Positions 33,651-43,020 of a DNA stretch of 64,000 nt are shown here, piece after piece. This DNA comes from Anaerolineaceae bacterium (GTDB lineage: Bacteria; Chloroflexota; Anaerolineae; Aggregatilineales; Phototrophicaceae), in NCBI GenBank assembly GCA_020634115.1, contig JACKCH010000012.1:682001-746000 (forward strand), given 5' to 3'. Positions within the stretch are counted from its first letter, which is position 1; each line of letters opens with the position of its first letter. A model generated the notes under the pieces. That model was not told where the DNA came from and did not search any database. It saw only the letters and a program-made list of their open reading frames with translations. The translations under genes were made by a program, and so were the position numbers.

Positions 33651-35375
33651 TTATTCCTTCTGGAATGGCACGCCATCTGCTTTCGGCGGGTTAGCCTTAC
33701 CGATCAACCCTGCTATCACCACAATAGTGATAACATATGGTACCATCTGAAGGAATTGCGGGGGTACAGGGACTCCAAGGAATTGGAACCGCTGCCCGAG
33801 CGCATCCGAGAAGCCAAAGAGCAGGCCACCGCCAAAAGCCCCGATTGGTGTCCATTTACCAAAAATCATTGCGGCCAGCGCGATAAAGCCGCGTCCCGCC
33901 GTCATCCCATCATCAAAGCTGCCTGTGGTTTCCAGCGAGAACCATGCCCCAGCCAGCCCGGCAATCAACCCACCGATAATCACGTTAATCCAGCGGTTGC
34001 GGATCACATTGATACCCAGCGTATCCGCGGCATGGGGGTTCTCCCCTACCGCACGGGTTCGCAGCCCCCACCGCGTATAGTACAACATGATATGCGTGAT
34101 GATGAGCAGAATGAACATGCCATAGAAAATAGGTTTCCCGTTGAAGAAAACATCTCCAAGAAGCGGGAGCTTCGATAAACCAGGGATTGCTACAGGCGAC
34201 AAAGTCCCACGTGCCGCATCCGCCGAAACCAGAACTTCGCGCCGGATAAAGCTCGTCAAACCGACTGCCAAAATATTAATCACCGTACCACTGACAATCT
34301 GATCGGTGCGGAAGGTGATCGAAAGCCAGGCATGAAGCACCGCCATCAACCCACCAGCTAACACGGCGACAATGACGCCAATCAACTGGGCATCCTGAAG
34401 ATTGGCAGTCGGGTTCGCCTGCAACACCAATACATAGGACACAAACCCGAAGGATGCCCCGGTGAGCATCATCCCCTCAATAGCGATATTCACAACACCA
34501 GCACGTTCACACCAGATACCAGCCAACGCCCCAATCACAATCGGCGTGGCTAACCGTAAACTCTCTTGCATCATCACAACGATATTGGTTCGCTGCCCCG
34601 CCGCCGCGATCACCAACACGGTTGGTATAATCAGAATACCACTCAGTAGCAGCAACCAGGAACGCCACCGCTTGAGGGCGGGCATGGGCAGCAACCCCGC
34701 CACCCCGCTCAACAGGTATAACGCGCCGACCACCATTGAGTAGTTCAGCGTCGCGACCAGGATACCCTGGTCGCCCTGCGGGTCAAACGACAGAAAAGTG
34801 GTGGTATCTCCGGCAATGGTCGCCGGGGCTTCCAGGAGAATCCAGCCTCCGACGACAATGAAGAAAATTGAGAAAACCCCAATCCGGGTAATGGTCAGGT
34901 AATTACGCCAATCGTAGGGCCGCACCAGCGGCAGATACGGACGTGGCAGCGCAACCTGGGCGAGTAAGCCCAACACCGCCACTAACCCCAGCCAGAAACC
35001 GATACCTATAAACCCACCAACTACATCCGCCATCGAGCGGCTGTTTTCAAATAGGAACGTTCCGTAATACAGAATCCCCAGTAGCCCGGCCACAAGCGCA
35101 CCATTTCGGCTGATCTTACGCGCATGGACATCAAACACGCCCCAGAGCGCAGTCAACCCGCCCAGCACACCAGCGATCACCAGGAGAAGCGGGGCGGATG
35201 TCTGCACCGCAACCGGGGACTCTGATATGGAAAACAGTCCAAACCCGGTGATACTGCCGCTATCATAAACGAACCAGGGAGCAATCAGCAGAACCACTAG
35301 CAAAAGCAAACCACTTGCCAGCCCCACAAAATCCGCAGCGGAAAATGTCTTTGTTTCAGTTGCTACGCGCTGCAT
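33651..35375 (-). CDS. Nucleoside ABC transporter permease (NupQ/BmpD-type) with N-terminal membrane extension
   Basis: Permease of 574 residues for a basic-membrane-protein-type ABC importer of nucleosides. The C-terminal half (about 255-565) is the BPD_transp_2 permease: NIAIEGMMLTGA, the GTVINILAVGLTSF segment, GENPHAADTLGINV and AGRGFIALAAMIFGKW. The first 250 residues hold about six extra transmembrane helices not needed in typical members (about 300 residues). It starts two bases after the other permease's stop and ends before a strong terminator. Confidence 0.88.
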   Translation of the reverse strand: MQRVATETKTFSAADFVGLASGLLLLVVLLIAPWFVYDSGSITGFGLFSISESPVAVQTSAPLLLVIAGVLGGLTALWGVFDVHARKISRNGALVAGLLGILYYGTFLFENSRSMADVVGGFIGIGFWLGLVAVLGLLAQVALPRPYLPLVRPYDWRNYLTITRIGVFSIFFIVVGGWILLEAPATIAGDTTTFLSFDPQGDQGILVATLNYSMVVGALYLLSGVAGLLPMPALKRWRSWLLLLSGILIIPTVLVIAAAGQRTNIVVMMQESLRLATPIVIGALAGIWCERAGVVNIAIEGMMLTGASFGFVSYVLVLQANPTANLQDAQLIGVIVAVLAGGLMAVLHAWLSITFRTDQIVSGTVINILAVGLTSFIRREVLVSADAARGTLSPVAIPGLSKLPLLGDVFFNGKPIFYGMFILLIITHIMLYYTRWGLRTRAVGENPHAADTLGINVIRNRWINVIIGGLIAGLAGAWFSLETTGSFDDGMTAGRGFIALAAMIFGKWTPIGAFGGGLLFGFSDALGQRFQFLGVPVPPQFLQMVPYVITIVVIAGLIGKANPPKADGVPFQKE

Positions 35376-35377
35376 GG

Positions 35378-37600
35378 CTAACCTCCCCAGCCCTTCGAGA
35401 ACAAAGCCGCTTCTTTATCTTCCGTGCTGGACTCCGGCACACGCCACAGGAAGCGGATAATCGCATCCGCAGCGATAAACATGATAATCAACGCCTGAAT
35501 AATCAGCACGAGATCAATGGAAATGTTCGCCCGTACCTGCATGAGATTCGCACCGCTGAGCAACGCTCCCCAGAGCAACCCCGCCCAGATCATATTGCGT
35601 GGGTTCGTGCGTGCCAACAGAGCTACCGCGATAGCATCAAAACCCAGATTGGCGAAGAAATCCGGCTGCATGGTGAACTTCACGCCAGAAACCTCAATTC
35701 CTCCGGCCAGCCCAGCCAGCGCCCCACTGAGCGCCATCGCCAGAATGATATTGAAACGAACACTCATCCCGGCATACCGCGCCGCGTCGGGATTCGCACC
35801 CACCGTTCGCAGTTCAAAGCCGAGGGTGGTACGGTTCAGGAACCAGTCAGAAAGCCAGACAGCTAGCAGCATCAGAACCAGGCCGATGTGCAGCTTCCCC
35901 CTCACCGATACCCATCCCAGGAAAATACCCAGGACAAACACCAGAACACCGTTCAGCAGTGGGCGAATCCCCATACGGTAGTCCCGACTGATAACGTCAC
36001 GTCGCTGCCACAGCCCATAGAGGATGACTGCTCCGCCCACGACTAGAAACCACGCCCAGGGGATAGTGTCAAAAGTTGGCAGTCGCGCCGCATCCAGCAA
36101 AAAAGGCGTCCGGTCAGAGCTCGCTGCGGGGTCGCGCAGAATGTAGGGATCTTTCCACTTAATCAACCAGTCCACTAATCGAATGGCGATAAAATTCAGC
36201 ATGATGGTGGTAATCACTTCATGTGCCCCGGTGTAGGCTTTCAATATACCGGCAACTGCTCCCCACATTAGTCCGCCAAAGATGCCGATAGTAATCACCA
36301 TCGGGATGAGGGCAATCGCCGGAATACCTGAAAAAATCGGAGAAAAGCCCATCCATGCCGTCAGAACAGCCGCGATATACAACTGGCCGGTGGCACCGAT
36401 GTTGAAGAGGCCACCCTTAAAGCCCATCGCTACCGCTAACCCCGCGATCACAAACGGAATTGTCCGCACGATCCAGATTTCAAAGGTGCTGGGAAAGAAC
36501 AGAAACACTTCCCCACCAAAGTGCCAGTAGAACGCGTCCGGTCTGTCATCACTGGTATCATCAGGAGTCTTATTATCATCATAAATGATCCCTGTCGTAC
36601 CCGGGTCTGCCTTAAACAGAATACTGTTATTAGGACGCAGGACCACCAGCATATTCTGAAGCAGCGGCTCAAGCTGGTCGTTTAACGCTGCGCCAACATC
36701 CTCACCGGTGAGCAGGTCATCATCAAATAACAGTTTTGCAAGACGCAGTTGGCCGGAAAATGCCTCAATATCCGTAATGCCCACGTTCTCAATCTGCTGC
36801 GCTAACTGGGCTTCGCTGCGGATCGAACTTGTCCCGTCGGCAGCGATTTCTACAATCATCTGCGCATCATCACTGTTAGCCATCAGCCCCATAGACTGCA
36901 AAACAGCGGCGCTTTCGGCCAATCGCGAGATACGCACCAGGCCATCGGCTGCGACAAGCTGCATCCCAGCCAGCAAGTCCGCGTCACTATAGGTCGTGGC
37001 TGACGGGGCTACGGCCACAATAGCGGCGCGCACATCCGACGTTAAGGTTTCCTGGTCTTTGGTCATGCCCTCCAGGGCATCCACCGTATCCCGGTCAAGT
37101 GTGTCCAGATCGGCCAACAGGGGTTGGAGCGCTAAAAGCTGTTCATCGCCAATGGAAGCAATATCCGGGATACGGCTGCCTAAGTCATCAAACGCTTCAT
37201 CGTCCATGTCCGGGTACTGGCCGAGCAGCCTGCCAAACGCCAGGGTACGATCCAACCCGCGTTCGGCAATGTTGGTCGCCGTGCGCGCGGTGGTATTCGC
37301 CTCACGCGGAGTCAGCGGATATTCCTGCACATACTCATCCACCAGCCCCAGATCACCCGGCACCATCACAGTGTTAAGTGTGATACCTACCGAGCCTTCC
37401 AGCAACGCGCTATAAGCTGTCGCAGAAATATTCAACCCGCGCCCTACGTCGCCGCGCCCGCTGGTGATGATAATAAACGGTACGCCAATCAGAAGCGCCG
37501 TTACCACCGCAAAAAGCGGCACGAGCTTCGGAGAAATCCGCCGCCATCCCCCGGCAAGCGGCGCCAGAAATGCTGGACCTTGTATTTTTCGCTCAGCCAT
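35378..37600 (-). CDS. Nucleoside ABC transporter permease (NupP/BmpC-type) with large extracytoplasmic insertion
   Basis: The 740-residue permease is about twice the usual size. After one transmembrane helix (about 27-48) comes a 300-residue helical, acidic insertion (about 60-370) predicted outside the membrane. The BPD_transp_2 permease follows (GFKGGLFNIGATGQLYIAA, GAHEVITTIMLNFIA, GANPDAARYAGMSV, GFDAIAVALLARTNP). The insertion may replace or dock the missing substrate-binding lipoprotein. ATG 37600 follows GGGAGAAGGA and overlaps the ATPase stop by eight bases; an in-frame GTG at 37624 is less likely. Confidence 0.85.
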   Translation of the reverse strand: MAERKIQGPAFLAPLAGGWRRISPKLVPLFAVVTALLIGVPFIIITSGRGDVGRGLNISATAYSALLEGSVGITLNTVMVPGDLGLVDEYVQEYPLTPREANTTARTATNIAERGLDRTLAFGRLLGQYPDMDDEAFDDLGSRIPDIASIGDEQLLALQPLLADLDTLDRDTVDALEGMTKDQETLTSDVRAAIVAVAPSATTYSDADLLAGMQLVAADGLVRISRLAESAAVLQSMGLMANSDDAQMIVEIAADGTSSIRSEAQLAQQIENVGITDIEAFSGQLRLAKLLFDDDLLTGEDVGAALNDQLEPLLQNMLVVLRPNNSILFKADPGTTGIIYDDNKTPDDTSDDRPDAFYWHFGGEVFLFFPSTFEIWIVRTIPFVIAGLAVAMGFKGGLFNIGATGQLYIAAVLTAWMGFSPIFSGIPAIALIPMVITIGIFGGLMWGAVAGILKAYTGAHEVITTIMLNFIAIRLVDWLIKWKDPYILRDPAASSDRTPFLLDAARLPTFDTIPWAWFLVVGGAVILYGLWQRRDVISRDYRMGIRPLLNGVLVFVLGIFLGWVSVRGKLHIGLVLMLLAVWLSDWFLNRTTLGFELRTVGANPDAARYAGMSVRFNIILAMALSGALAGLAGGIEVSGVKFTMQPDFFANLGFDAIAVALLARTNPRNMIWAGLLWGALLSGANLMQVRANISIDLVLIIQALIIMFIAADAIIRFLWRVPESSTEDKEAALFSKGWGG

Positions 37601-39134
37601 TTCCTTCTCCCTCGCGCTTGACACCCGCCATCAGCAGCCCAATCGTTTCGCGTGTGGCTGCCTGAATGGGGACAATATCTATAATTTTTCCCCGATACAT
37701 AACTGCAATCCGATCTGACAATGAGAAAATTTCATCTAATTCAGTTGAAACCAACAGCACACCCGTCCCCGCATCCCGCATACGGACAATCTGTTTGTGG
37801 ATAAACTCAATCGAACCCACATCCAGGCCGCGCGTGGGCTGGGCGGCAATCACCAATTTGCTCTCGCGTGAAAATTCACGGGCGACAATGCCTTTTTGCT
37901 GGTTGCCACCCGATAGTGTTCCCATATTGACATAAATACTGGGTGTGCGAACATCGTACTCCGCCACGAGCTGGTTCGCGTTTTCCTCCTTGACTTTTTC
38001 ATCCACCAGGATGCCCGACGCGAAAGGTTCGAGGTAGTAGGTTTGCAACACCAGGTTATCTTTGATGGGAAAACCGGCCACCATACCGTTCTTGCTGCGG
38101 TCTTCCGGCACATGCGCAACGCCGGTACGGGTCACAGTACGCGGCATGGCATGGGTTACATCCTGCCCGGCAATGACCACGCGCCCATGTTCCACTTTAC
38201 GCAGGCCCGTAAGCGCCTCAACCAGTTCGGTCTGGCCGTTGCCCTGCACCCCGGCCACTCCCAGGATTTCCCCGGCATGAACCTCCAGCGAGAGGTGATC
38301 CACCGCCAGCAGATCACGGTCATCATTCACCACCAGGTCTTCAATCGTGACAACCGGTTCGCCAGGGTGTGCATCGCTCTTCTCGACCTGCAAGATCACT
38401 TCGCGCCCCACCATCATTGAAGCCAACGACTCTTCCGTAGACTGTTTCGGGTCGGCGTGTCCGACCACCTTTCCCAAACGCAGCACGGTAATCGCATCGC
38501 AGATTTCCAGCACTTCTTTAAGTTTGTGGGAAATGAAGATAATACTCACGCCCCGTTCAATCAGCGTGCGCATGATCGCGAATAGACCCTCGGTTTCCTG
38601 GGGTGTCAGTACAGCCGATGGCTCATCCAGGATGAGGATGTCCGCCTTACGGTACAACGCCTTGATAATCTCCACACGCTGCTGAACACCGACTGGCAAA
38701 TCCTGAACCAGCGCATTCGGGTCTACTTCCAGGCCATAATGCTGCGAAATTTCCTCTATCCGGCGGCGGGCCGTCCGGCGGTCAAGGAAAATTCCGCCCC
38801 GTGTGGATTCATTGCCCAGCATAATGTTTTCGGTCACGGTCAAAACCGGCACGAGTTGAAAATGCTGATGAACCATGCCAATGCCTAATTCAATGGCATC
38901 ATTCGGGTCCTTGATATGGACAGGTTGTCCATTGACCAGCATTTCACCTTCATCAGGGGCATACAAGCCATAAATCAGGTTCATCAAGGTGCTTTTTCCG
39001 GCCCCATTTTCCCCTAGCAGCCCTAATACCTGGCCCTTCAACAGTTTCAGATCAATATGATCGTTAGCGAGTACGCCGGGAAATCGTTTTGTTAGCCCGC
39101 GCACCTCCAACACAGTCATCGGCGAATCGGCCAT
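37593..39134 (-). CDS. Nucleoside ABC transporter ATPase with two ABC domains (NupO/BmpA-type)
   Basis: Double ATPase of 513 residues. Domain 1 has Walker A GENGAGKST, a signature-like DLPVGVQQRVEI and Walker B ILILDEPSAVL. Domain 2 has a degenerate Walker A (GVQGNGQTE), the signature LSGGNQQK and a Walker B with Gln in place of Glu (LVIAAQPTRGLD), as is usual for this family. It is first in the operon with both permeases. No BMP-family binding lipoprotein gene lies in the window. AGGTTTC precedes the ATG. Confidence 0.92.
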   Translation of the reverse strand: MADSPMTVLEVRGLTKRFPGVLANDHIDLKLLKGQVLGLLGENGAGKSTLMNLIYGLYAPDEGEMLVNGQPVHIKDPNDAIELGIGMVHQHFQLVPVLTVTENIMLGNESTRGGIFLDRRTARRRIEEISQHYGLEVDPNALVQDLPVGVQQRVEIIKALYRKADILILDEPSAVLTPQETEGLFAIMRTLIERGVSIIFISHKLKEVLEICDAITVLRLGKVVGHADPKQSTEESLASMMVGREVILQVEKSDAHPGEPVVTIEDLVVNDDRDLLAVDHLSLEVHAGEILGVAGVQGNGQTELVEALTGLRKVEHGRVVIAGQDVTHAMPRTVTRTGVAHVPEDRSKNGMVAGFPIKDNLVLQTYYLEPFASGILVDEKVKEENANQLVAEYDVRTPSIYVNMGTLSGGNQQKGIVAREFSRESKLVIAAQPTRGLDVGSIEFIHKQIVRMRDAGTGVLLVSTELDEIFSLSDRIAVMYRGKIIDIVPIQAATRETIGLLMAGVKREGEGNG

Positions 39135-39292
39135 AAAGAAACCTCATTATTGTTCTTTTTAATCAATCTTCTGCATTTATGTAGCCCGTTTTGCCTGTTT
39201 GCAGACCACTACAAGCCGGTCTTCATTTAGACACAAGCACAGAGTAGCAGATAAGTTGTATGAGTATAACGATAAACGCGTAACTTGAAAAC

Positions 39293-39323
39293 AAAACCGG
39301 CGCAATTCGCTGCACCGGTTTTT
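39293..39323. terminator. Bidirectional terminator downstream of the TPR gene
   Basis: AAAACCGG and CCGGTTTT pair, with GCA/TGC continuing the stem, and there are T-runs on both strands. It ends 27 bases beyond the TPR stop on the minus strand. Confidence 0.75.
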
Positions 39324-39350
39324 GAAAATCTCTTACTGGCAAGGAAAAAG

Positions 39351-40310
39351 TTACAACATTTCCCGTTGGGCTTCCGCAGCCTTGGCCGCGTCGTCCGTCA
39401 TCCCCAGTCGCGTAAAAATCACAATCGCAAGATGCAACTTCTTGGCCGCCATTATCCGCCGCCCACGGAGTGCCAGACTAGTGGCGTGTTCAAACATCGT
39501 GCGTGCAACTTCACCCTCAGCGTTGATATCGCGAAAGGCCTCGTTCGCACGCTGGAAGTACGAATCCGGCGAATCACTATCATCAGACTCGCCTGACGAC
39601 TCATGCACGGCGGTCAACACCTGCCCCATCGCACGGTTGGCATACCCGACATCAAAGGGACTCTGCGTGCGACTGGCAATAGCAAAAGCAGCCTGCGCCT
39701 CGAATAAAGCCTCATCCAAGCGTCCCTGTTCGATATAGAGCAGTGCAAGTGACCGGGAAATTTCACAGCTCAGTGTATTCCGATTGGCGTTTTCTTCTGG
39801 CAGTTGTTTAACCATGTCGGCGGCCAGAATAAGATCTTTAGCAGCGCTATCCAGGTCGCCGAGACTCAGGAACATCTGCCCCCGGTTACATAACGCAGTC
39901 GTTTCGCCTATGAGGTCTTTGAGTTCTTTATGAGTCTCATATGCCCGTTCAAAATACTGCCGGGCACGGTTGAAGTCTCCTTTATAACGATATGTTTCAC
40001 CCAGATTGAGGTCACAGGTAGCGATACGTTTCAGATTGCCCACCTGTGTAAACAGAGCACGCGCACGCTCGAAGTACTGGATACTATTCGCCAGATTACC
40101 CTGATAACCATACATAATGCCTAGAAATGTTTCAGCACGCGCCTGGTTTGCCACTATGCCCTCAACGGCAGCCTCTGTCCGTAGAGCGGTCATTTCGTCT
40201 ATGGCCTCATCCAATGGCTTATACCCTTCAGCCCAGGACTGGTGCAAATCGGTACAACGAACATCAAATTCTGGCGTCGGTTCGGGGTCAAGGCTGCGGG
40301 ATACCGGCAT
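39351..40310 (-). CDS. Tetratricopeptide-repeat protein
   Basis: The 319-residue soluble protein is built of about six TPR units, for example FLGIMYGYQGNLANSIQYFERARALF, NLGETYRYKGDFNRARQYFERAYE and CNRGQMFLSLGDLDSAAKDLILAA, with an acidic loop (ESSGESDDSDSPD) before the last unit. TPRs mediate protein contacts, and the fused effector domains seen in some relatives are absent. It stands alone, and the partner is unknown. Confidence 0.85.
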   Translation of the reverse strand: MPVSRSLDPEPTPEFDVRCTDLHQSWAEGYKPLDEAIDEMTALRTEAAVEGIVANQARAETFLGIMYGYQGNLANSIQYFERARALFTQVGNLKRIATCDLNLGETYRYKGDFNRARQYFERAYETHKELKDLIGETTALCNRGQMFLSLGDLDSAAKDLILAADMVKQLPEENANRNTLSCEISRSLALLYIEQGRLDEALFEAQAAFAIASRTQSPFDVGYANRAMGQVLTAVHESSGESDDSDSPDSYFQRANEAFRDINAEGEVARTMFEHATSLALRGRRIMAAKKLHLAIVIFTRLGMTDDAAKAAEAQREML

Positions 40311-40542
40311 TTCAATTCCAACTCAATTATTTCAACATCAGGAGGTCGAATTCTACCGAACATGCCCTAAAAGGGTTAGTCTCAATTTTTCGATGACAGA
40401 TTCGCATCCTATTCACGAGGGCGCAAGGTTGGAGTTCGCACATGCCTATTCATAATTTGTGACTGAGTAGACGGTTATAGCCTTTTCGAGTAAAATTTAA
40501 ATGACTCAAAAATATATTTTGCAGAATGGCCGGGTAAACCTC

Positions 40543-40899
40543 ATGTCAGACGACGAACTTTATGACGACTACACACCATTAGACGACATCTCATCCCAGT
40601 ACGCCTCTCACTACCACAGTGACGATGATTCTTCCAAACCGGATATTATTAAAGTGTCTGCCCGGTCGCGTTCAACCGCTGTTGCCGGGGCCATTGCTGG
40701 CGTGATCCGTGAGCACCACTATGCCGAGGTGCAGGCTATCGGTGCGGGTGCTGTCAACCAGGCCGTGAAAGCACTGGCAATCGCACGCGGCTATTTGACT
40801 CGTGACGAAATTGACATTGTGTTCACACCTTTTTTTACCGAAGTTACCATTGACGGGCAAGAACGTACCGCAGTCCGTTTTACGGTTGAGCCGCGCTGA
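40543..40899 (+). CDS. SpoVS-family (Alba-like) protein
   Basis: The C-terminal 85 residues match SpoVS closely: DIIKVSARSRSTAVAGAIAGVIREHHYAEVQAIGAGAVNQAVKALAIARGYL and the terminal DGQERTAVRFTVEPR. SpoVS is an Alba-fold nucleic-acid-binding protein first known from Bacillus sporulation and now found widely in non-sporulators. An acidic N-terminal tail of about 30 residues is added. ATG 40543 is preferred on N-terminal composition; an in-frame ATG at 40501 with a weak TAAAAT just before it is an alternative. The PHP gene start shares one base with its stop codon. Confidence 0.85.
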   Translation: MSDDELYDDYTPLDDISSQYASHYHSDDDSSKPDIIKVSARSRSTAVAGAIAGVIREHHYAEVQAIGAGAVNQAVKALAIARGYLTRDEIDIVFTPFFTEVTIDGQERTAVRFTVEPR

Positions 40900-41735
40900 T
40901 GGACAACCGCCAAATTGATCTGCATCTGCATACCACCGCGTCCGATGGTCGGCTAACGCCAACAGAACTGGTGTTGGTCGCCCGTCGGCTTAAGCTTACG
41001 ATCATCTCCATCACTGACCATGACACAACAGATGGCATTCCTGTAGCGCGTGTATCCGCGCAGGGCAACCTGACAATCATCCCGGGTATTGAACTTAGTA
41101 CGGTAGATAACGGCGATGACGTTCACATGTTAGGCTACTATATTGACATTACCAATGACCGGTTACAGACCGCTTTGAGCGATTTTCGGGAAGCGCGTGA
41201 CAGCCGCGCCCGCAAAATCGTCAACCGATTGGCCGAACTGCACATGCCTATCCGATGGGAACAAGTACAAGAAGCCGCGAATGGCGGCGCAATCGGACGC
41301 CCGCATATCGCAAGGGTGATGGTAGAAACCGGGCATGTGGGTAGTGTTGGTGAAGCATTTGAGAAATACCTTTACACCGGCGGCCCAGCCTATATCGCCC
41401 GGAAGCGGCTCACACCGGAAGAGGGCATTCAACTCATCCACAGCGCGGGAGGTGTGGCGATACTGGCACACCCTGGATTGGTGAAAGATTACGAGTCGCT
41501 CATCCAGCGATTAGTGACTACCGGGTTGGATGGGGTCGAAATCAACCATCCAAAGAACTCGAGTGAAGTACGGACGCGACTGTGGGAACTGGCAAAGCAG
41601 TACAATCTGATTACTACTGGCGGTTCGGACTACCATAATGACGAACGCGGGCCAATGGCTTCAGAAGTCCCACCGGATGGCTGTGTGGAAATGCTTGAAG
41701 CCAGAGCGCGGCAATATCATACAGAAACAGAATAA
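40899..41735 (+). CDS. PHP-domain phosphoesterase (RNase AM/YciV-like)
   Basis: The 278-residue metal-dependent phosphoesterase has all PHP motifs: DLHLHTTASDG (motif I), TDHDTTDG (motif II), GIELST, the AHPG segment and the terminal GGSDYHND. The layout matches the YciV/TrpH group, which dephosphorylates 3',5'-nucleoside bisphosphates and removes 5' nucleotides from RNA. TGATG overlap couples it to the SpoVS gene, so the two may act together on RNA. Confidence 0.9.
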   Translation: MDNRQIDLHLHTTASDGRLTPTELVLVARRLKLTIISITDHDTTDGIPVARVSAQGNLTIIPGIELSTVDNGDDVHMLGYYIDITNDRLQTALSDFREARDSRARKIVNRLAELHMPIRWEQVQEAANGGAIGRPHIARVMVETGHVGSVGEAFEKYLYTGGPAYIARKRLTPEEGIQLIHSAGGVAILAHPGLVKDYESLIQRLVTTGLDGVEINHPKNSSEVRTRLWELAKQYNLITTGGSDYHNDERGPMASEVPPDGCVEMLEARARQYHTETE

Positions 41736-41752
41736 CGAATATCGCGGTTTAA

Positions 41753-42112
41753 TCAACGTGCCACCGCAATAGCGGAAGCATATTCAGCCGTATGCGTCAG
41801 GCTGACATCCCATTCGGTCAGCCTCATTTCCTGTGCCAGTGCTGCCGCCGCACCATGCAAATGCAGTACTGGTCGACCTCGCTCATCGCGTAGGATTTCT
41901 ATTTCGCGCCAACTCACATCACCAATTCCCGTGCCAAACACTTTGGCGACCGCCTCTTTTGCTGCTAACCGCGCCGCCAACCGGTACGGAGTATCTTCGC
42001 AATCGGCCCGTTCTCCAGGCGTAAAAAAGCGGTTGAGGAAGCGCTCACCCAACCGAGCGATACCCTCCTCAATCCGCCGATTTTCAATCATATCAATTCC
42101 ACAGCGCAGCAC
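41753..42112 (-). CDS. acpS: Holo-[acyl-carrier-protein] synthase
   Basis: Transfers the 4'-phosphopantetheine arm of CoA to acyl carrier protein. The 119-residue protein has the AcpS signatures CGIDMIE (residues 4-10, with the magnesium-binding Asp) and RLAAKEAVAKVFGTG, plus the C-terminal SLTHTAEYASAIAVA. Length is normal. GTG is the start, placing the GID motif where expected. Convergent with the PHP gene after 17 bases. Confidence 0.95.
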   Translation of the reverse strand: MLRCGIDMIENRRIEEGIARLGERFLNRFFTPGERADCEDTPYRLAARLAAKEAVAKVFGTGIGDVSWREIEILRDERGRPVLHLHGAAAALAQEMRLTEWDVSLTHTAEYASAIAVAR

Positions 42113-42132
42113 GGAATCTGTACCTTAGTACC

Positions 42133-43020
42133 CTAGCCCACCGGCTCATTCTCATCGCTAGATTCAGCATCAGCGGACGATTCCCCAGAAGCCGACGCTG
42201 CTTCAGATGCAGATTCATCAACCGGGGCGACATTCGCTTCATCATCTGCAACGGGAGCGACCTCAGCATCATCTACCTGAACAGCCGCGACTTCAACTGA
42301 ACTGGTAATCTGCCGCACTGTATCCCGTTCGATGGCAACCGCGCCCTCCCCGGTTGGCACAGCAGCAGCCAGAATACTCTGAATCGCGTTAAGCTGCGCA
42401 TCCGTCAACCGCAGGTTCCCCTCACCATCCACCATTGTTGGCGCGAAAAGCTGCTTGAACTCCGCAATTGTATCGCCTGACTCAATTGACTTATCCTTTT
42501 CAGCGATAAACTGCCCCCACTGGCTCACCTCAGACGTAAAAACTTCCTCAGTGGCAACCACCAACTGCGGGAATAACTGCATGAGGTCGGCTTTTTCCAA
42601 CTGGTCATCATCCGGTGCCAGCAAACGTGCCCGCTGCAGCCCCAGGTTCGAATCCCGGTAAATCGTGATCTGCTGATCCCACCCGTAAAGCTGGCGGAAA
42701 GAAGCCAATAGCGCGGCCACCGCCGGAAGCAGCGCTGCGATCAACGAAAGTAAGGGGTAATTCCCACCCGCGCTGAGCGTCGCGATCAGAGAGGAAAGGG
42801 TCATAATCCCCGCACCGAAGACGAATGTGAAATCCGAATTCAACTCATTTTCCCGAATCCGGCTCTTATAAAACCCGACCTGAGATTCCAGTCGCTTATC
42901 CATGTAGATTCGGAACAGCAGGTCAATGTCCTCTTTCGAGTGATCCTGATCCTGAAAATTTTTCAGATCAATCCGGCGCACATCGTAATCTTCGGTCTTG
43001 GGCAGCGATTTGTTATACAT
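42133..43020 (-). CDS. DUF4231/SLATT-like two-helix membrane protein B
   Basis: The 295-residue protein has a helical N-terminal segment (KEDIDLLFRIYMDKRLESQVGFYKSRI), two adjacent transmembrane helices (about 65-80 and 90-107), a cytoplasmic helical region after LYGWDQQITIYRDSNLGLQRAR, and a long acidic low-complexity tail (about 245-295). This is the layout of DUF4231/SLATT domains, which are predicted pore-forming effectors in some nucleotide-signalling conflict systems. No cyclase or SLOG gene is adjacent. Its start overlaps the stop of the upstream paralogue by eight bases, with AAGGAG in place. Confidence 0.7.
   Translation of the reverse strand: MYNKSLPKTEDYDVRRIDLKNFQDQDHSKEDIDLLFRIYMDKRLESQVGFYKSRIRENELNSDFTFVFGAGIMTLSSLIATLSAGGNYPLLSLIAALLPAVAALLASFRQLYGWDQQITIYRDSNLGLQRARLLAPDDDQLEKADLMQLFPQLVVATEEVFTSEVSQWGQFIAEKDKSIESGDTIAEFKQLFAPTMVDGEGNLRLTDAQLNAIQSILAAAVPTGEGAVAIERDTVRQITSSVEVAAVQVDDAEVAPVADDEANVAPVDESASEAASASGESSADAESSDENEPVG

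Noticed and set aside
39135..39350. BMP lipoprotein gene upstream of the nucleoside ABC operon
   Set aside because: The 216-base region has no open frame with a lipobox; it contains only a terminator for the TPR gene.
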